From the NCBI GenBank assembly GCA_903910495.1, contig CAIVZW010000855.1, forward strand, positions 1-33,963: a stretch of DNA of 33,963 nucleotides, written 5' to 3'. Under the pieces are notes generated by a model that was not told where the DNA came from, did not search any database, and saw only the letters and a list, made by a program, of their open reading frames with translations. The stretch comes from an uncultured beta proteobacterium (GTDB taxonomy: Bacteria; Pseudomonadota; Gammaproteobacteria; Burkholderiales; Rhodocyclaceae). This document shows, in pieces, positions 30,366 through 33,963 of this stretch. The stretch's first letter is position 1, and every line of letters begins with the position of its first letter. The translations under genes and the position numbers were made by a program.

Positions 30366-30397
30366 AAAAGGGCTGGCTGCTAAAAAGCGGCCAGCCC
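30366..30397 (-). terminator. Attenuator hairpin between rplL and rpoB
   Basis: GGGCTGGC (minus strand 30390-30397) and GCCAGCCC (30370-30377) form a perfect 8-bp stem around 12 bases; TTTT, a short interruption and TTTT follow. E. coli has a partial terminator at exactly this place, which lowers rpoBC expression relative to rplJL. The short T-tract fits partial rather than full termination. Confidence 0.75.
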
Positions 30398-30414
30398 AGC
30401 TTGCAAAGCCGAGA

Positions 30415-30783
30415 TTACTTGACCTCGACCTTGGCGCCTGCATCCTCAAGCAATTTCTTGAGGGCTTCAGCATCAGCCTTGGTAATCGCTTCCTTGACGG
30501 CCTTGGGGGCACCGTCAACAAGATCCTTGGCTTCTTTCAGACCCAGACCGGTCGCCGCACGCACGACCTTGATCACTTCAACCTTTTTCTCGCCAAAGTG
30601 CTGCAGCATGACGGTGAATTCAGTCTGTTCTTCAACGGCAGCAGCAGCGGCAGATGGGCCAGCAACGGCCATGGCTGCAGCGGAAACGCCAAACTTCTCT
30701 TCGAACGCCTTGACCAGGTCGTTCAGATCCATGACCGTCATGCTGCCAACGGCTTCGAGGATGTCTTCTTTGCTAATAGCCAT
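30415..30783 (-). CDS. rplL: 50S ribosomal protein L7/L12
   Basis: L7/L12 (122 aa) is the multicopy stalk protein that recruits translational GTPases. A dimerisation domain (1-33, [20 protein letters not shown]), an Ala-rich hinge (about 35-50) and the factor-binding C-terminal domain ([20 protein letters not shown]) are in order. The frame opens two codons upstream at TTG 30789, but ATG 30783 is ten bases from AGGAG and gives the family start. It lies 64 bp after rplJ, a spacer that holds two TTGACA hexamers. Confidence 0.98.
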   Translation of the reverse strand: MAISKEDILEAVGSMTVMDLNDLVKAFEEKFGVSAAAMAVAGPSAAAAAVEEQTEFTVMLQHFGEKKVEVIKVVRAATGLGLKEAKDLVDGAPKAVKEAITKADAEALKKLLEDAGAKVEVK

Positions 30784-30847
30784 AATCAATTAACTCCTAA
30801 ATCTGGATTCTCGTAAAAACTGTCAAATACGAATGTCAATGAAACAC

Positions 30848-31345
30848 TCAGGCCGCAGCTTCTTCACGCTGTTTGGCCAGGGCACCCAGCGCGACGGCAA
30901 ATCCGGAAACCGGAGCCTTCATCACGCCAAGCAGTTTGGCCAGCAGTTCATCACGGCTCGGGATCGAAGCAAGGGCTTGCACACCAGCTTTATCCAGCAC
31001 CTTGCCGGCGTAAGAACCTGCCTTCAGAACCAGCTTTTCATTGGTTTTCGCAAAGTCATTCAGTACTTTTGCAGCAGAAACCGGGTCCTGGGACATGCCG
31101 TAAATCAATGGACCCGTCATTTTCCCGGCGAGTTCAGCGAACGAACTGCCCGCAACCGCACGACGCACCAGAGTGTTTTTCAGCACACGCAGGTATACGC
31201 CAGACTTGCGCGCCTGAGCGCGCAACTTGGTGAGGTGAGCCACCCCAAGTCCGCTGTACTCAGCCACGACGATAGTCTGGGCATTGGCTACCTGAGCCGA
31301 CACCTCAGCCACGACGGCTTTCTTTTCATCAAGATTGAGACCCAT
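30848..31345 (-). CDS. rplJ: 50S ribosomal protein L10
   Basis: L10 (165 aa) anchors the L7/L12 dimers to the stalk base. The RNA-binding N-terminal domain has [19 protein letters not shown] and [19 protein letters not shown]; the C-terminal helix (about 130-165) is the L12 dimer platform. In E. coli the L10-L12 complex represses its own leader. AGGAGG eight bases before the ATG is a perfect ribosome-binding site at the end of a 277-base structured leader. Confidence 0.98.
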   Translation of the reverse strand: MGLNLDEKKAVVAEVSAQVANAQTIVVAEYSGLGVAHLTKLRAQARKSGVYLRVLKNTLVRRAVAGSSFAELAGKMTGPLIYGMSQDPVSAAKVLNDFAKTNEKLVLKAGSYAGKVLDKAGVQALASIPSRDELLAKLLGVMKAPVSGFAVALGALAKQREEAAA

Positions 31346-31622
31346 GGGTCCTTCCTCCTATCAAGTCAACACACAAGATGTCCGGATGGACATCTCGCAC
31401 CCACGGCGACCTGAACCAAGAGCACCAGCAGTTCAACAAGAGAAACTGCAGAGAAATCCTGTTCGGGGCTCACCGTCTACGCAGGCCGCCTGCACACTTA
31501 AGCCCTCTGACATTGTTCCGCCTTCGGGCACCTGCGGTCTTTGACGATCTGCCAGTCAAACAGCAACCGGCAGCCCAAAGTTCCTTCCAGAGCCGATCGC
31601 ATCGACCCTGCACTACATATCC
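31346..31622 (-). promoter_or_regulatory. Probable L10 leader (rplJL autoregulation)
   Basis: The long rplA-rplJ spacer has no credible gene but several stem-loops: 31376-31383 with 31388-31395 (8 bp, 4-nt loop), 31428-31433 with 31444-31449 (6 bp), and 31481-31485 with 31489-31493 (5 bp). The place and structure fit the L10 leader, where L10-L12 represses translation. I found no promoter with two good boxes here; the transcript may come from rplK or further up. Confidence 0.65.
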
Positions 31623-32312
31623 TTACAAGGTGGTCGAATCCACACGCACGCCCGGACCCATGGTGCTGGATACGGCAATTTTCTTCAGATACTGACCCTT
31701 GGAGTTGGCCGGCTTGGCTTTGTTCAACGCCTCGATCAATGCCTTCAGGTTCTGCTCGAGCTTTTCGGCATCGAAAGAAGCGCGACCGATCGTGCTATGC
31801 ACAATGCCACCCTTGTCAGTACGGTACTGAACCTGGCCGGCCTTGGCGTTCTTGACGCCAGTCACCACATCCATGGTCACGGTACCAACTTTCGGGTTAG
31901 GCATCAGGCCGCGCGGGCCGAGTATCTGGCCGAGCTGACCCACCACGCGCATCGCGTCCGGGGTGGCGATAACCACGTCGAAATTCATGTTACCGGCCTT
32001 GATATCGGCCGCGAGGTCTTCGAAACCGACAATATCGGCACCGGCTGCCCTGGCCGCTTCGGCCTTTTCGCCTTGCGCGAACACGGCAACACGCACAATC
32101 TTGCCCGTCCCCGCGGGGAGAACAACAGAACCGCGAACCAGTTGATCCGATTTGCGTGCATCGATACCCAGACTGACGGCAACGTCGATCGACTCGTCGA
32201 ACTTGGCGGTGGCAAATTCCTTGGTCAGCTTCAGCGCTTCGCCAACGGCGTAGTTTTTGTTGTGGTCAACCTTGCCCTGGAACGCTTTTTGACGCTTGCT
32301 CAGAGCTCCCAT
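31623..32312 (-). CDS. rplA: 50S ribosomal protein L1
   Basis: L1 (229 aa) forms the mobile stalk that moves deacylated tRNA out of the E site, and in E. coli represses rplK-rplA translation. The core [20 protein letters not shown] and the [14 protein letters not shown] signature are clear. The frame opens upstream at 32378, but ATG 32312 lies one base after the rplK stop and gives the normal [11 protein letters not shown] start and length. Confidence 0.98.
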   Translation of the reverse strand: MGALSKRQKAFQGKVDHNKNYAVGEALKLTKEFATAKFDESIDVAVSLGIDARKSDQLVRGSVVLPAGTGKIVRVAVFAQGEKAEAARAAGADIVGFEDLAADIKAGNMNFDVVIATPDAMRVVGQLGQILGPRGLMPNPKVGTVTMDVVTGVKNAKAGQVQYRTDKGGIVHSTIGRASFDAEKLEQNLKALIEALNKAKPANSKGQYLKKIAVSSTMGPGVRVDSTTL

Positions 32313-32313
32313 G

Positions 32314-32745
32314 TCAGAGGCCCTCCACGGTAATGCCCATCGAACGGGCGCTGCCAGCGATCGTGCGTACCGCAGCATCCATATTGGCGGCGGTCAGATC
32401 GGGCATTTTTTGCGTAGCGATAGCTTCGCACTGGGCACGGGTCAGCTTGCCAACCTTGTCCGTATGGGGTCTGGGGCTACCTTTCTGAATGCCAACCGCC
32501 TTCTTGATCAGAATGCTCGCCGGTGGCGTTTTCATGATGAAGGTGAAGCTCTTGTCCGCAAAAGCGGTAATCACCACCGGAATCGGCAGACCCGGCTCCA
32601 GACCCTGGGTCTGGGCGTTGAAGGCCTTGCAGAATTCCATGATGTTGAGGCCACGCTGACCTAGCGCTGGACCGATCGGGGGCGAGGGATTAGCCTTGCC
32701 CGCCGGCACTTGCAGCTTGATAAAGCCGACAATTTTCTTTGCCAC
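32314..32745 (-). CDS. rplK: 50S ribosomal protein L11
   Basis: L11 (143 aa) covers the GTPase-associated centre of 23S rRNA and is required for RelA activation; the thiostrepton-site prolines ([11 protein letters not shown] from residue 22) are intact. It starts with GTG at 32745, with AAAGGAG seven bases upstream and the normal [13 protein letters not shown] start. A 125-bp spacer separates it from nusG; no good promoter is visible there. It is coupled to rplA. Confidence 0.98.
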   Translation of the reverse strand: MAKKIVGFIKLQVPAGKANPSPPIGPALGQRGLNIMEFCKAFNAQTQGLEPGLPIPVVITAFADKSFTFIMKTPPASILIKKAVGIQKGSPRPHTDKVGKLTRAQCEAIATQKMPDLTAANMDAAVRTIAGSARSMGITVEGL

Positions 32746-32870
32746 GATATGACTCCTTTAAATGGGTGCAAACGCGCTTTTCATGGCGCTCCCCAACGAC
32801 AAACGCGACCCGGGGGCCGCACTACGATGACGCATTGAAACAAACTCATGCGCCACGATCCAAACAAGAA

Positions 32871-33404
32871 TCAGGCTTTTTCGACCTGACCGAATTCCAG
32901 TTCAACCGGCGTCGCACGACCGAAAATAGTCACAGAGACACGCAGGCGATTCTTTTCATAATTGACGTGTTCAACAGATCCGTGGAAATCGGTAAAGGGG
33001 CCGTCCTTGACCCGAACGATCTCACCCGGCTCGAACAACACCTTGGGACGCGGTTTCTCGACGCCATCCTGCATCTGCTGCATGATCTTTTCGACTTCCT
33101 TCTCGGAAATCGGCGTCGGCTTGTTGGCGGAACCGCCGACAAAGCCCGTAACTTTCGGCGTACTTTTCACGAGATGCCACGACTCGTCGTTCATCTCCAT
33201 CTCAACCAGCACGTAGCCGGGGAAAAACTTGCGTTCCGAGATGCTTTTCTGGCCCAGTTTCAACTCGACCACTTCTTCAACCGGGACCAGAACACGTCCA
33301 AACACGTCCTGCATGCCCTGACGCTGGATGCGCTCGTTCAGCGCACGCTGAACGCTCTTCTCGAAACCCGAATAGGCATGAACAACATACCAGCGCATGC
33401 TCAT
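32871..33404 (-). CDS. nusG: Transcription factor NusG
   Basis: NusG (177 aa) binds the RNA polymerase clamp and links it to Rho or to S10 on the ribosome. The NGN domain ([15 protein letters not shown], then [17 protein letters not shown]) is followed by a KOW domain from about 125 ([20 protein letters not shown]). Upstream in-frame starts exist, but ATG 33404 overlaps the secE stop in ATGA and has GGAG about six bases upstream, so it is the coupled start. Confidence 0.97.
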   Translation of the reverse strand: MSMRWYVVHAYSGFEKSVQRALNERIQRQGMQDVFGRVLVPVEEVVELKLGQKSISERKFFPGYVLVEMEMNDESWHLVKSTPKVTGFVGGSANKPTPISEKEVEKIMQQMQDGVEKPRPKVLFEPGEIVRVKDGPFTDFHGSVEHVNYEKNRLRVSVTIFGRATPVELEFGQVEKA

Positions 33405-33754
33405 GACTTTCTCCATCCAAGAATCAGGTCGTACAACACCCACTCAAGGCTCTTGTCCGTCAACCAGAGAAAAAACGCCATGACAACGACAAAGGCAAAC
33501 ACCAGACCCGTGGTTTGCAAGGTTTCCTTGCGCGTCGGCCAGACCACCTTTTTCGCCTCGGTCGTGGCCTCCTTGGCAAAACCAAAAAACTGGCGACCCG
33601 GTTCGGTCTGCCACGCAACAGCGGCAGAAAGACCGACACCGGCAAGTACCGCCAGCACGCGCAGGATCATTGCCTGCTCGGCAAGGTAGTAAAAGCCAGC
33701 TACGCCAGCTACCAACAGCAACAGCGCCAACGCAAACTTGATTTTATCGGCCAT
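33401..33754 (-). CDS. secE: Preprotein translocase subunit SecE
   Basis: SecE (117 aa) clamps SecY in the inner membrane. It is the three-helix proteobacterial type: membrane segments at about 8-25, 30-48 and 82-98, with the conserved amphipathic stretch [13 protein letters not shown] at 66-78 before the essential last helix. It lies 23 bp after tRNA-Trp and overlaps nusG by four bases. Its partner SecY is encoded about 26 kb further down the same block. Confidence 0.97.
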   Translation of the reverse strand: MADKIKFALALLLLVAGVAGFYYLAEQAMILRVLAVLAGVGLSAAVAWQTEPGRQFFGFAKEATTEAKKVVWPTRKETLQTTGLVFAFVVVMAFFLWLTDKSLEWVLYDLILGWRKS

Positions 33755-33777
33755 TTCGTCAGCTTTATCTATAGTGT

Positions 33778-33853
33778 TGGCAGGGGCAGAGGGAATCGAA
33801 CCCCCAACCTTCGGTTTTGGAGACCGACGCTCTGCCAGTTGAGCTATACCCCT
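33778..33853 (-). tRNA. trpT: tRNA-Trp (anticodon CCA)
   Basis: The minus strand folds into a 76-base cloverleaf with encoded CCA. The acceptor pairs AGGGGTA with TGCCCCT, the discriminator base is G, and the anticodon loop CTCCAAA holds anticodon CCA. GGTTCGATT is the T loop. Lying between a tuf copy and secE with no room for its own strong promoter, it is probably cut from a tuf-trpT-secE-nusG transcript. Confidence 0.97.
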
Positions 33854-33866
33854 GCAGCAGAGACAA

Positions 33867-33892
33867 GGGGCGCTCCATCTGCGGAACGCCCC
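33867..33892 (-). promoter_or_regulatory. 10-bp stem-loop between tuf and tRNA-Trp
   Basis: The minus-strand RNA of 33883-33892 and 33867-33876 forms a 10-bp stem with one G-U pair and a 6-base loop. It is followed by UUGUCUCUG, a poor U-tract, so it may be a weak terminator or a processing signal before the tRNA. Confidence 0.5.
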
Positions 33893-33909
33893 ATCGTCCT
33901 TGTTCCTCG

Positions 33910-33963
33910 TTACTCGATGATCTTGGCGACGACGCCGGCGCCGACGGTACGACCGCCTTCACG
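33910..33963 (-). CDS. tuf: Elongation factor Tu, second copy, 3' end only
   Basis: Only the last 17 codons and TAA of a second tuf gene lie in the window; the rest is beyond its right edge. The encoded end [17 protein letters not shown] and all 54 bases are identical to 17076-17129 of the complete copy, while the sequence after the stop differs at once. Identity confined to the coding part is typical of paired tuf genes kept alike by gene conversion. Confidence 0.93.
   Translation of the reverse strand, partial: REGGRTVGAGVVAKIIE

Noticed and set aside
30158..30367. 69-codon minus-strand frame between rplL and rpoB
   Set aside because: Opens at TTG inside the attenuator, lacks a ribosome-binding site, and its codon use does not resemble neighbours; internal ATGs are possible but unsupported.
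31335..31695. Plus-strand frames in the rplJ leader
   Set aside because: They overlap the structured leader and the rplA end; no start signals or family features.
33765..33962. 65-codon minus-strand frame over tRNA-Trp and the tuf end
   Set aside because: It reads through the tRNA gene and is a known kind of artefact.

Overview
The window reads as the core translation and transcription locus of a betaproteobacterium. The EF-Tu, RpoB, RpoC and ribosomal protein sequences have the betaproteobacterial look, and infA lies between secY and rpmJ, as is usual there. Rhodocyclales or a near relative is my best guess; that is inference from sequence style, not from a search.

Layout. Bases 1-2929 carry two plus-strand genes outside the ribosomal cluster: a secreted, Trp-rich protein I cannot assign (112-930) and an Atm1/ABCB7-type ABC exporter (1061-2929). 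A symmetrical terminator at 2936-2962 separates them from everything else, which is on the minus strand and is read from high to low coordinates. In transcription order: the 3' end of a second tuf copy (33910-33963), tRNA-Trp, secE-nusG, rplK-rplA, an L10-type leader, rplJ-rplL, a hairpin attenuator, rpoB-rpoC, a promoter plus attenuator-like leader, rpsL-rpsG-fusA-tuf (str), rpsJ-rplCDWB-rpsS-rplV-rpsC-rplP-rpmC-rpsQ (S10), rplN-rplX-rplE-rpsN-rpsH-rplF-rplR-rpsE-rpmD-rplO-secY-infA-rpmJ (spc), and rpsM-rpsK-rpsD-rpoA-rplQ (alpha). Groups that are split in E. coli form one 31 kb same-strand block here.

Together the genes supply the RNA polymerase core (alpha, beta, beta'), elongation factors EF-Tu and EF-G, initiation factor IF-1, the NusG transcription-translation coupler, two SecYEG subunits, and 31 ribosomal proteins. 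Short or overlapping spacers suggest translational coupling. The longer spacers hold the regulatory signals: good sigma70-like promoters at the heads of the str, spc and alpha groups, a weaker one between rpsJ and rplC, and stem-loops before rplJ, rpoB, rpoC, rpsL, rpsG, rpsJ and rplC.

No CRISPR array, insertion sequence, phage or defence system is visible. The items most worth a second look are a roughly 72-residue insertion in RpoB, the promoter-hairpin-terminator leader ahead of rpsL, the rplN promoter whose start site falls in a T8 tract, and the unassigned secreted protein at the left edge.
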